Source: Diaporthe sp. PMI_573 (taxonomy: Eukaryota > Ascomycota > Sordariomycetes > Diaporthales > Diaporthaceae). From it: DNA of 64,000 bases. Below, one piece after another: positions 55,360-64,000 of this stretch. A program made the translations under genes and the position numbers. Location: contig JAJTUP010000101.1 in the NCBI GenBank assembly GCA_021399435.1, forward strand, positions 141,130 to 205,129. Reading direction: 5' to 3'. How positions within the stretch are numbered: position 1 is the stretch's first letter; every line of letters begins with the position of its first letter. The notes under the pieces are model-generated. The model did not search any database and had not been told where the DNA came from. It worked only from the letters and a program-made list of their open reading frames with translations.

Positions 55360-56599
55360 TGACTTGACCCGGAACAATATAATGCTCTGCTTAACATCCA
55401 CCGCACATTATTACATGAGCATTGCGACTTTTTCTCGGTATCGCAGCATCCTAATGCGTCACCAGCATTCTAGAAGTCTGCAGAGAAGTATAGCATGACT
55501 ATGAGAATGTGAAGGCACAGCATACATGCCTTTCTCGAGATCCTCCGCCATCGACTACCCGAAAGTCAGGAATTTATGTCAACTTTTATCACCTTGGCAT
55601 AAAATATATTATCTTTGCTAGATGAGACTGTTCTGCAGTTTCGTTACACCTGGGTCGAATGGAAAGGAGATTTAGCTCGATACAGGTATGTAAGGTGCTG
55701 CCCCTGCTGAATCTGCTATACGATGGATAGATGACAGAAACTGATACCTGCTGGATAGCTGGGCCAATCACGACGAGGATAATAAAGTCGGGGAGCGCTG
55801 GAAGTATGTCTGCCAGGAGGAGTATACTCGGGCTCTATACGATGACCCAATAGTCGGCCGCCTCTACCACCATCTGGCCATTCTAGTGAAACCCCTCTCC
55901 GAATCCCAGTCTGACATATACTTTGATGCTACTGTGCTCCAGCTCTTCTACTTTACTAAGTCCCTTGTTGTCGAAACTCCGTTTTTCGCCTCGCGGGATT
56001 CCCTTTTTGCCGTAATCGACCCTATAATTTTGCAGGAGGAAGTATCGAAGACGGCCAGTGTCCCCCCAACCGCCAAGGATTACATCCTTGCCGCTGTTAC
56101 CAACCTGATACTCGCTTCTTTGGAGGCCGATCTTCTCCAGGCACATGGCTATAAGATTGGCAAGAAAGACTATCTCCAGGCTGTCTACGAAGCACTGAAG
56201 AAGATCGGTAGAACTACTTCCGCTGAACAAGTCCAGAAATCCAGGATTCGTCCCAGGTATGTGCTAACCCCGTGGGTTGCCTTCGGCCTCTGACTGACTA
56301 GTTGCAGCGCCGAGCTCGGCCTCTTGCTTTGCCAGTTGCTGCTGGGAATTCCCTCTGCCTCTGGAAGATGGAGCTCAATGATGGCGGCTTGGGCCCCCGA
56401 TCTCGTCACGCCTGCGGATCGCGCTGATCTTGCCACCAACATGACCAAAGCGAGGGACATTCATAATGCAACGATCGCGATAATCCTTTCATCTCTCTGC
56501 TTATGGCCGCCATGGTTCATCATCTCAACGAAGACTGTGCTTCGACCCATACTGAATCCACACAACCCGTTGAGCCAGAGGTTGTTGAAAGCCGCGTGA
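55360..56599 (+). pseudogene. Est1-type DNA/RNA-binding-domain protein, several stops
   Basis: From about 55370 one frame reads EQYNALLNIHRTLLHEHCDF, then SAEKYS and HSIHAFLEILRHRLPESQEF, interrupted by TAG, TGA (for Trp in the family's R-M-W-x-H) and TAA (for Tyr). It continues LDETVLQFRYTWVEWKGDLA. A phase-2 intron (GTATGT at about 55686 to TAG at about 55760) joins RWKYVCQEEYTRALYDDPIV and GRLYHHLAIL, the Est1/SMG-like TPR core. Then come YFTKSLVVETPFFASRDSLF and, after a second intron near 56255-56307, AELGLLLCQLLLGIPSASG, ending at 56599. Est1-type proteins bind nucleic acid in telomere and RNA-decay pathways; fungi carry divergent members of unknown role. Three stops suggest a pseudogene. 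Confidence 0.6.
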
Positions 56600-57225
56600 A
56601 GGAAATCAATCGTCTGCAGAGGGAGGTGTCAATCAATATGTTGACATTGTCGCCGAGCGATCACCCCTGGATTTTGGAAGCACAGCCAAGAATGTTTCTG
56701 AAGCTCCCAAGGGGGAACTTGGCTATTCAGAATTTGCACCCCTCAGGATCAGTTCAAGGGCGAAGACTCCCTGTAAAAGTCCCCGAGGGGTTTTCTGAGT
56801 CACAGCCATCTGCCCGGGTGGACGTCTTCGGCCTTACACATAGAGAAACAAATACTGCGTGCGAACCAAACGACGGTGTCATTCACTTCTCCCTACGCAC
56901 ACAAAACGGGTTGGACGAAACGGGATTGTCGAGTTTGGGCCATAAGGCGCTACCACTAAACCACAAAGTAATCCACTTCTCCTTACGCACACAACACGAT
57001 TTGGGCGAAGTGGAACTAGAGAATTTAGGTCATAAGTCGCTGTGGGCTATCATGCTGACTGGTTTGGGGGCTGCGACAGACATCTGTCCCGGTGGCAGTA
57101 GAATGCTATCACCCGGCTGTTGGAGAATTGTTTTGGGATCAAACTTCATCGAACTTAAGATCGAAGCAGATCAAGGTGGTGGTCAACAACAAGCACCACG
57201 GAGATGGTTCGCGGGGGTATTCTAG
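56503..57225 (+). CDS. Hypothetical frame with a duplicated VIHFSLRTQ unit
   Basis: A 240-codon frame overlaps the end of the Est1-like sequence in another phase. From about 56590 it reads as protein: VVESRVKEINRLQREVSINM, HPWILEAQPRMFLKLPRGNL, and then two diverged copies of a 30-residue unit (GVIHFSLRTQNGLDETGLSS and KVIHFSLRTQHDLGEVELEN, each followed by LGHK). It ends in a Gly/Gln-rich tail. It could be the 3' exon of the Est1-type gene reached by another splice, or a separate protein. No known domain is visible. Confidence 0.35.
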   Translation: MAAMVHHLNEDCASTHTESTQPVEPEVVESRVKEINRLQREVSINMLTLSPSDHPWILEAQPRMFLKLPRGNLAIQNLHPSGSVQGRRLPVKVPEGFSESQPSARVDVFGLTHRETNTACEPNDGVIHFSLRTQNGLDETGLSSLGHKALPLNHKVIHFSLRTQHDLGEVELENLGHKSLWAIMLTGLGAATDICPGGSRMLSPGCWRIVLGSNFIELKIEADQGGGQQQAPRRWFAGVF

Positions 57226-59255
57226 CATCTAACCCGCCACTTGCGGAAGATGGTGAATGATGCTCTTGGCCACTGAAAGGAACGATATTCTTCTATGACT
57301 GATCAAGCAGTCCGAAATTTGATGCGATGATCAGGAATGACTTTGGAGAATGACACTGTCCAAACCGGACGGTCAGGTGGAACGACGTGGAGAGGCGAAA
57401 TAACACTGGAAGATAAGTATGGATGATCGGGCTTAGATTGGGATACAATTCCGGATATGGGTGCAGGACCCGAAAAGCGGAAAGACTTACTGGGTTTGCT
57501 GCTTGTTCGAGAGCTTGTGGTACTGTAATTGCACAATCTCGCTGACTGCTACGTCTACTCATTTTATGACGTTAACTACAATGGACTTTGATGCCGAATT
57601 CAAATCGTTGAGCAGCTGGAGACAATCTTGGTTCTCAACTGAATTACCTTATTAGGGTTCATTTACGCTGCATGACTGAGTGTTTGAAGCTGTCCAACAA
57701 TCCCCCGTCCTTGGTGGTTCCTTCGATCCCAAGGCCTCTTCCACTGTCTGCCTCAGCTTCTCGTTAGACTCAGAAAGGGCCTGTCTCTGTGTAGAGGCAC
57801 TTCCAATTCTACCATATTCTTAGATCCCTCTGACTAACCAGCACGACAAGGCTCCGTTCCTGTGCTCCTGCGGCTACGGTGTGTTCCCCAGTGACTTTTC
57901 TTTACTTTGGCCGGCGTTCCGAGTTGGCTGTCGATAGCCAAGAAGTAATCTACATGTACGGCCACCCCGCCGGTGTTTTTCGGCTCCGTTGCTCACAAGG
58001 TGTACAAACGCCCAAGGGATGGCATAAGGACACCGTTAGGTGCAACCGCAGAGTAACAGTCCCTATGGTGAATCTGCCCACACATGCCGCCCCAAGTGCG
58101 GTTCGACATCGATAGCGACATCCGCCGCACAGAACGCACTTCTCAGGCAGTGCAGCAAAGCTGCAGCGTATTTCTTTCTGTGCCAGTGACGGTTCTATAA
58201 AAGTCTTAACACTCCGCCAGCCTGGTATGTAGCATTGACGAGTTTCCAAGACTGGGAACAGACTTCTGCGACAAGGGCTAAGCAGAGCGATTGGTCCAGA
58301 CTTTAAGGTGGGTTGTGTTGTTAGTAACGGCCTTTATAAGCTATATAATTCTGCGGCTCTGAGAGAGCTAACAACTAATATCTTATAATTAGACCCCGAT
58401 CTACTGGATTTTTGCCAGGTAGACAAATACGAAGAAATCCTGTGTTCCAAAGCAAAACGGCTTGGTGGTAATTAGAGGGTAGAGAATCTAGAGATTAAAG
58501 AGAAATAATAACAATATAATAGATATAGAATGATTAAGGATGCTATATTATAGGACTAACTTTTGCTATAAGAGGAAGTTAGCAATAAAATATTATAATA
58601 ATTATAAAATAGCTTAACTTTATAGTAATATAGCGGGAAGACACTAAAGCTGCTACCCCAACCTAATAAATAATTGCCAACAAGAAATATCCTAGCTAGG
58701 CTTGTAGAGATAATATCCTTTATTCCTTAAATCTTATATAAATAGGATTTAAGGCAGTCTATAAGGGGAACCAAATAGCTCTGTAGCAGAAAGTTTTGCC
58801 TAAACAGGTTTCGGTATTTATTTAATTTATTGCGCTTTTTAAAGAGAGTAGGTCTATTTACGCCATTTGTCCCTATAGCACTATACCTGGCAAAATGCTT
58901 TATTTAAGGATTAGTATACTATATTTAAGATTCTAGTAGCGCCTAATAAACACGCCGTTATATAGGGCAACAACAACTTACATAGTCATTAAAGAAAATA
59001 GTACCGCTTTTAATCGTCAGTTATTCTCCGATAATAATATTTGTATACTTATAAATAAAGAAATATAGAGATATAATAGCCATTAAAGTATAATAATTCC
59101 GCGTCTATAAGGGGAGAAGTAGGCCTAGCGCCAATAGCCTGATATACTGTTTGGTTGGACGCACCGGAGTGGTGCTAGGAACACAGCCTTGCAATAGGCG
59201 CTTGATGCGTTATATTTAATTTCCCAAATCCAACAAGGCCGTTGTCCTGGGCCTG
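57226..59255. other. Intergenic DNA, AT-rich from about 58320
   Basis: GC-normal to about 58310, with overlapping short frames that lack motifs. From 58320 to 59200 it is AT-rich with the same TATA-dense, stop-rich character as the other mutated blocks. No gene is supported. Confidence 0.4.
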
Positions 59256-59681
59256 GTGCCTAACCCTCCGCCAGGTCCGTCCATACACTACTTATACTGC
59301 CACCTGCTGCATATGGCCATCGTGTTTGGGATTGGCCTAGCCATCTCATTCGTCTTTGTGTCCATGGCTTTCCTGGTGCACGATATATCGGATGCCTGGA
59401 AGTCAATGATCCGGACCGCGAGATCCTATGTAGGCCGCCTTGGCCGCAAGAGGACGCCACTGCAGGATGGCGGAGACCAGCCGGATGATATATCGACGTG
59501 GATCTTGAGAGACAATAAGCCAGGTACTGCCGGCGCTGCCTCAACAGCCGCCTATCGATCGTACGTAGAGGATGTGGAGTGGAAGAGGGATGTCCTCGAC
59601 GGCCCGGACAATTATACCTTGCGGATGAGCCGCGACCGCGATTGCTACGACCATGCTCGACTCCAACTGTCGCCACTTTAA
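59256..59681 (+). CDS. Hypothetical single-pass membrane protein
   Basis: A 141-codon frame carries one strong hydrophobic segment near its start (MAIVFGIGLAISFVFVSMAF), followed by a hydrophilic, Arg/Asp-rich domain. It is unbroken and GC-normal, directly beside AT-mutated DNA. The minus strand is also open over most of this interval, which lowers confidence. No family is recognised. Confidence 0.35.
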   Translation: MPNPPPGPSIHYLYCHLLHMAIVFGIGLAISFVFVSMAFLVHDISDAWKSMIRTARSYVGRLGRKRTPLQDGGDQPDDISTWILRDNKPGTAGAASTAAYRSYVEDVEWKRDVLDGPDNYTLRMSRDRDCYDHARLQLSPL

Positions 59682-60322
59682 TACGGCGGGCAGAAGCTTA
59701 GCGTCGGCAGCTATCACGGTGCCTCTCTACTCTGGCGGAGTTTTAACGGTCGCCGTGGGAGACCAAGTGGTGACCTTGAGAGGGACAGAGATCCTTCAAG
59801 AGTACAATAAGTACCTAGCAACGCCAGCATATTAGTGTAGATAGGCGGTTATTGTCTTCCGCCTAGGCAGACTATGGGATAGTGTGAAAATACCAATCAA
59901 TTTAAACCCAATACTACAAGCTCCTATGCGTCATGATACGGAGCGGTATGCTGTAGGTTCTCGCCAGGTTGACCTTAATCTATGTGTAGCTTTGACGATA
60001 CTGGTATGCCAAATGACAGGTGGTGGTCTTATAACGGTTGCTGCATCTTTAAGTATCCTGGTCTGTATTGTGGAAGTTCTGGCCGTCGTTATGGTTGCGG
60101 CCGAACTTGAGGTTATGGACTTTAAAATTGTACCCAGTTTCTCTGTCCAAAATCCACCTACCCGTTATGCGGGTTGATTATGATTATCCTCTTCCCAGTT
60201 GGTTATGTTATCTTGCGGTGTTGCTATTATTCCCAAAAGCCTCCAGAAAACCTGCTGTATTCTGTTGTAGACAGGGTGGAGTGTCGGGATACAGGCTGAT
60301 ATGAGCATGAGCTGGGAGGGTG
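59682..60322. other. Cys-rich coding-like relic and border DNA
   Basis: The plus frame through 59975-60160 reads SMCSFDDTGMPNDRWWSYNG then CC and further spaced Cys, interrupted by TGA/TAA. It may be a relic of a small Cys-rich protein, but no family was recognised. A 97-codon alternative frame (59884-60177) contains hydrophobic stretches. Confidence 0.25.
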
Positions 60323-61406
60323 TCAGTCTGATAAAAGTACGCCTTTAAGCCCAAGTCTGTATGGGTGCGAGATGCTTATACATCCTTTGGTAGTGGTCCA
60401 AATTATGAGGTGAGTGACGTTGTCTTTGAGATGTTAACGAAGGAACAAGCATATTAGGGTTGCCTACCCGAACTTACAGAAGAAATCAGAACGTGCATTG
60501 GTTCCCAGCAAGGAGGTTTTGTAGCAGCCTGCAGCCGCCGCTCTGCGAGCAACTTGCTCTTAGCTCCCGGCTCACAAGGGATCGAAACAAAAAAGGACAT
60601 ATCCTAGACTTACATAACCCCTAACCCAAGCATTGTACTCAAGGTGAACTTCCTCCTCCTGTTACAAGTAAGGCGATGAAAGACAATCGCTGGGTAGACG
60701 GCAAAGTATAGATCGAGAGCCGCAGAGAGTGCTGGACAACCAGATTGTGAGCCTCGACACCGTTCCACAATTCCGACTAGGATGCGAGACAGTGTTTGCT
60801 CACCGGCAGCGAAATAACAATACCGAACGAATTGGATCGACTGGAAACACTTCGCGCCTTCGATGGTCGGGTCCCATAATGCTTGGACAGGTTTACAGCC
60901 GAAGAAGGCCATAAAGGAAACGACAAAGAAACCGAGCAGGCATAGCACCACCGAAGCACACATGCCAGCCTTGTGGAGCTCGCCCGGCTGGAAGATCCGG
61001 CACAGCAAGCTCACAACCGACATCTTGGACACGGCCAGATTTATGCTTGACCTCAATGGTCAGTCGCAATACTGGGACATAGGAAAACGGTTAGTAGGTG
61101 GAAGAACAAAACTCACACGCTAAATGGCGTCCCGACCGTATACCAGAACTTGGCCCTCACCTGTTCCTCGTGCGACAGCACAGCAGTGTGGCGGCCGAGG
61201 CCGCTGAACAAACCCTTCGTCATAAAGGACACGTTGAGCCACACGATGGCCAGGGACAACACGCTCAGCCACTCCTCGGCATAGAGCCTCCTCCGCATTA
61301 TCCTCGAGCAGCCGTAGGCCCTGGCGGCGACAAAGACGGTGGCGGCGGCGGCCATTGAGAGGAGGACTGCCCTGGCTTGGTGTGCGCGATTCTCCTCCTC
61401 GGACAT
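60323..61406 (-). CDS. Rhodopsin-domain integral membrane protein, five exons
   Basis: Exons read 61406-61117, 61051-60804, 60731-60614, 60542-60478 and 60423-60323, with consistent phases and GT-AG borders, giving about 273 residues. The start MSEEENRAHQARAVLLSMAA leads into helix 1. Family motifs follow: YAEEWLSVLSLAIVWLNVSF, GLGRHTAVLSHEEQVRAKFW, SKMSVVSLLCRIFQPGELHK, MCASVVLCLLGFFVVSFMAF, and FFGCKPVQALWDP. Then come DLYFAVYPAIVFHRLTCNRR and YKTSLLGTNARSDF, and the last exon gives HLIIWTTTKGC. It is shorter than usual (relatives are about 350-400), mainly by lacking the cytoplasmic tail. It is GC-normal and apparently intact. It resembles the gene at 48926-50080 only at family level. Confidence 0.75.
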
Positions 61407-63058
61407 GCCAGGCGCTCGGTGTATGATTGTTTATCCAAGAGGGCGATTCATCTCTGGATGGGGCAGCCGTGGGAGCCTCGTTCTTCTTACTACTGCGCGG
61501 GCAGGTGCGTCGGGGGCGGACAGACGGCCGGTTCGGAATGGCACGACCTGGGTCGCTGTGAAGTCCAGTGCTTCTGCAGCCCGATTTCCTGTATTTGAAT
61601 CAGGGCGGTGCATCTTGTCTCCGAGCTGGGCCGTGGCGTATTGATACGTCGACCGGCATAGTCGCAGTGCCGAGAAGCCAATTGCCCTTGGCTGAGGGTT
61701 CAAGGCCAGCCATATCGATAGTATTGATCGTCCCGTAAAGCTTAACTGGGCGGTGTAAACTTTGAATGACTCTCGTCTCGCGTTCAGGGTATCGGGATGG
61801 TGGGGAGGAAAACAGCTCATGGGTGGAGGATGGAGAAGAGAAGAACCTGGTTCGGCACAACTTTATTGGACCTGGCATATTTTCTTCACATCTACGTGTA
61901 TTTTCTCGATTGCCCAGCCCGAATATCGACCTCGAGGGAGATCCGATTATGCACTATCGCTTCTGGCGCGTAATTTCCATCCCAGACCAGAGCGGTTCAA
62001 AGTGCTCGCTGCCCCAAGGGGAAAAAGAAATACAGATTTTATCCCCTTTCCTTTACCTATTTTAATTTGACCCCCTGAAGTGTAACCTCCTGTGGGATCA
62101 AAGTTGCCTGGATTCGTGTTGGCAGACGACATCCTGTCTATCGAGTTTACTGCTGTGGAAATTGGGTCTGTGGATTGAAATATATGTCTCTCAGAGTTTT
62201 AGGACGTGAGGGGGTCATCTTTTAATGGAGAGAGCTGTGCGATATTAAATAACTACGTGAAGTGATCTAGTTTTCCGATGAAGTCATCGTTTCGATGAAG
62301 TCATCTGGCTTTTCGATGAAGTCATCTGGCTTTTCGATGAAGTCATCTTAGTCGCTGCTTGTGGATTCTGTGTAGCACCTCTTCCAAATGCCAATGGGCG
62401 AGCATTGTGGTCCGGGTGGTTCCCAATCGTTGTCCTCGCCCCACACAGCAAATGGGCTGTTGGGACGTTGCAGGATAAGCAGCACGTCTCCGTCAGGATC
62501 CAAGTCTCGGTCGATGTCGTGCATAACTCCCGACCCAAGTATCCCTAAAATGTTCTAGGATTTCAAAGAAGGGAATCGCAATGCAAAATAATTCGCAATG
62601 GAACCGGGTGTTAGAACAGTCGGATCGCGGCATTGATGCGCAGCCAAGCCAAGCCGCGCCACTGTTACGGTAGCGCTGAAGCCGGCACCCAGGGTCTTTG
62701 GCCGGCCGTGGGTGATTGCTAGAATCCTGTAAAAAGGTGATGCCGGTGGCGCGTGAAAAAGGGCGTGGGAAATCAAGGGCAGTGGGCTGCTGCAAGCGAT
62801 GATAATTCAATCAGAACGCAACTTGGAAAATGGATGGCGGGGGACCAGGGTTGCCATGTGTTCACGGCCGGAGTTGGTCTTGGCTCCAAGCGATTTTTGG
62901 AAGACCACCTTCGAGCCACCCTGGCCCAGTGAGTGGGAGGTTGGTTATGGGCAGTTCTGGCTCTGTTAGGTCCTGCTTATTTTAATACCTCTGCACTACA
63001 TCGGTGATCCACCAAGCCACAGAAGCCACGGACCTACACCACCACTACTAAAAAAGTT
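61407..63058. other. Intergenic DNA with doubtful small frames
   Basis: Open frames overlap on both strands (61431-62130). A minus frame from ATG 62132 begins MSSANTNPGNFDPTGG; its first 11 residues resemble the start of con-10-type conidiation proteins, but the KGG repeats of that family do not follow. No gene is called with confidence. Confidence 0.35.
62276..62349. repeat. 21-bp tandem repeat CGATGAAGTCATCTGGCTTTT
   Basis: Four head-to-tail copies of CGATGAAGTCATC, three of them at about 21-bp spacing with the TGGCTTTT spacer; the first spacer is shorter. Confidence 0.9.
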
Positions 63059-63400
63059 AACTAAAGATTTCAGCGACACCCATTTCGCCCTTTACTGTGC
63101 CACTCAGAACCCTTACGCAGGCGAACTAGCAGCAATAGCACATGCGTTTGGGCAGCTAGAGTGGCGCAAGTACCATAGCATTACGCTTCTGACGAGGAAC
63201 AAAGTAGCTGTGCTTACGCTTAGGAATCCACGTTAATAATCTGGCTAGGAACATATTTACAGCATCTATGAGTTTATTGCAAAGCTAAGGAAGAAATGCA
63301 ATAAGATTACAGTAGTGTGGTTGCTATTAGGAGACAATAACGAGCTCTGGACCCGCGCTAATGTGATGATCAAAGGGTTCTTGGGTCCTCTAAACCTGTA
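63059..63400 (+). pseudogene. LINE retrotransposon RNase H domain remnant
   Basis: The plus frame from about 63070 reads FSDTHFALYCATQNPYAGEL then AAIAHAFGQLEWRKYHSITL. It continues TRNKVAVLTLRNPR, with TAA TAA and TAG at positions that restore to Gln-Gln and Gln, then EHIYSIYEFIAKLRKKCNKI. The order NPYAGELAAIAHAL, T-x-N-x-A-V-L and a C-terminal V-x-W matches the RNase H domain at the end of fungal (Tad-type) LINE reverse transcriptase polyproteins. The Glu of AGELAA is kept; the first catalytic Asp lies upstream and is not seen. Only the 3' end remains. Confidence 0.65.
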
Positions 63401-63590
63401 GATCGGGGTTTATGTCCAAGATACGTAACAAGGCAGTTGATTGAGCAATAGAGTGTCTGACAATGATCACAGCTAGTGAAAGCTATTCAGGGTGAATACT
63501 TAGATTGACTGCTGAAGAGCTGTCCGTACTGTCTAGCTATCTGGCAATGAGTGTGTCCTTATATGTCCATCTCTTCAGTGAGGCTCGCCG

Positions 63591-63700
63591 GGAGCGCTAG
63601 TCGCTCCTGGCGATCTAGTATGGGAGCGTCTGGAGCGCTGGTCGCTCCTGTCGCTCCATGGTGTTGGATCGCTGGGATCGATTGTCGCTCCAATCGATCC
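63591..63700. repeat. Hairpin cluster sharing the word GTCGCTCC
   Basis: Three inverted repeats lie within 110 bp: GGAGCG-ctagt-CGCTCC (63591-63607), GGAGCG-ctggt-CGCTCC (63632-63648) and GGATCGATT-gtcgctcc-AATCGATCC (63675-63700). The loop of the third is the same GTCGCTCC that closes the others. Confidence 0.85.
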
Positions 63701-63715
63701 ATCTTATCTAATCGG

Positions 63716-64000
63716 CGATCACGTGACCTGTGGCTTGGTTCCCTGTGCCGCTCGTCTGGCCGGTGTGCTGGCCGAGTAGAGTTGTTCCTTTGCAGAACCA
63801 ACCGTTGGTCCTACTTCTGTCAGGGTCGTGACAGCTAAGGAGAAAGCCAAAGAAGCCACACGGTAGGGCGAAGAGCCTTAAACACTAATTCTTAGAGTGA
63901 GATTAACAACACTTAATATAGTATGTATTACCTGAGGTACTACTAGCAGCTTGCTGGATAAGATTAGAAAATTCTCTAAGAAAGTTGACACTATATTGCT
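63716..64000. other. Border DNA becoming AT-rich, no gene seen
   Basis: GC-normal to about 63870, then AT-rich to the window end. Confidence 0.4.

Noticed and set aside
61431..61820. 129-codon minus frame as a gene
   Set aside because: Overlaps several comparable frames on both strands in GC-rich sequence; composition is not protein-like.
61947..62132. con-10-type conidiation gene
   Set aside because: Only the first 11 residues resemble the family; the diagnostic KGG repeats are missing.

Overview
The window looks like a repeat-rich chromosome segment of a filamentous ascomycete (Pezizomycotina; Eurotiomycete-like by gene content). The evidence is short GT-AG introns of about 45-90 bp, Zn(II)2Cys6, F-box, NmrA, rhodopsin-domain and Est1-type gene families, hAT, pogo/Fot1, LTR and LINE transposon remains, and very AT-rich blocks in which Trp and Gln codons have become stops (TGG to TAG, CAA/CAG to TAA/TAG). 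That pattern is what repeat-induced point mutation (RIP) leaves. Family calls rest on motifs read by eye; no database search was possible.

Layout. 1-9 kb: AT-rich relics, then a GC-normal block of broken minus-strand genes (BTB, a Cys-rich protein, a possible AlkB-like relic, a tandemly duplicated membrane-protein fragment). 10.0-12.7 kb: a Zn2Cys6 transcription factor whose middle domain is RIP-mutated and carries a solo LTR with a perfect target duplication. 12.8-13.6 kb: a broken F-box gene. 14.5-18.2 kb: AT-rich DNA ending in a RIP-killed dienelactone hydrolase. 20.3-22.1 kb: an intact secreted carboxylesterase. 23.0-23.9 kb: a Lys-rich pseudogene. 25.8-34.9 kb: a 9.1-kb hAT-like element with 15-bp terminal inverted repeats, a multi-intron transposase, a second multi-intron gene ending in a Cys/His cluster, and several unrelated tandem-repeat arrays. 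34.9-37.3 kb: another mutated minus-strand relic. 37.9-38.9 kb: an intact NmrA-like gene. 39.9-41.7 kb: an MFS transporter with a clean 3' half and a RIP-mutated 5' half, broken by a solo LTR and bordered by a pogo/Fot1 transposon. 44.7-50.1 kb: the healthiest stretch, with an enoyl-reductase-type MDR, an aldo-keto reductase and a rhodopsin-domain membrane protein. 50.7-57.2 kb: an isoflavone-reductase-like remnant and an Est1-type pseudogene. 60.3-61.4 kb: a second rhodopsin-domain gene. 63.1-63.4 kb: a LINE RNase H remnant and a hairpin cluster.

How it fits together. The mix of regulator, transporter, hydrolases, NAD(P)H oxidoreductases and membrane receptors is what one expects in accessory or secondary-metabolism DNA, but most members are dead. 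Apparently intact genes are the carboxylesterase, the NmrA-like protein, the MDR, the aldo-keto reductase and the two rhodopsin-domain proteins. The main unusual results are mosaic RIP with sharp borders inside single host genes, young solo LTRs inside the mutated parts, and the large hAT-like element with an unrecognised second gene.
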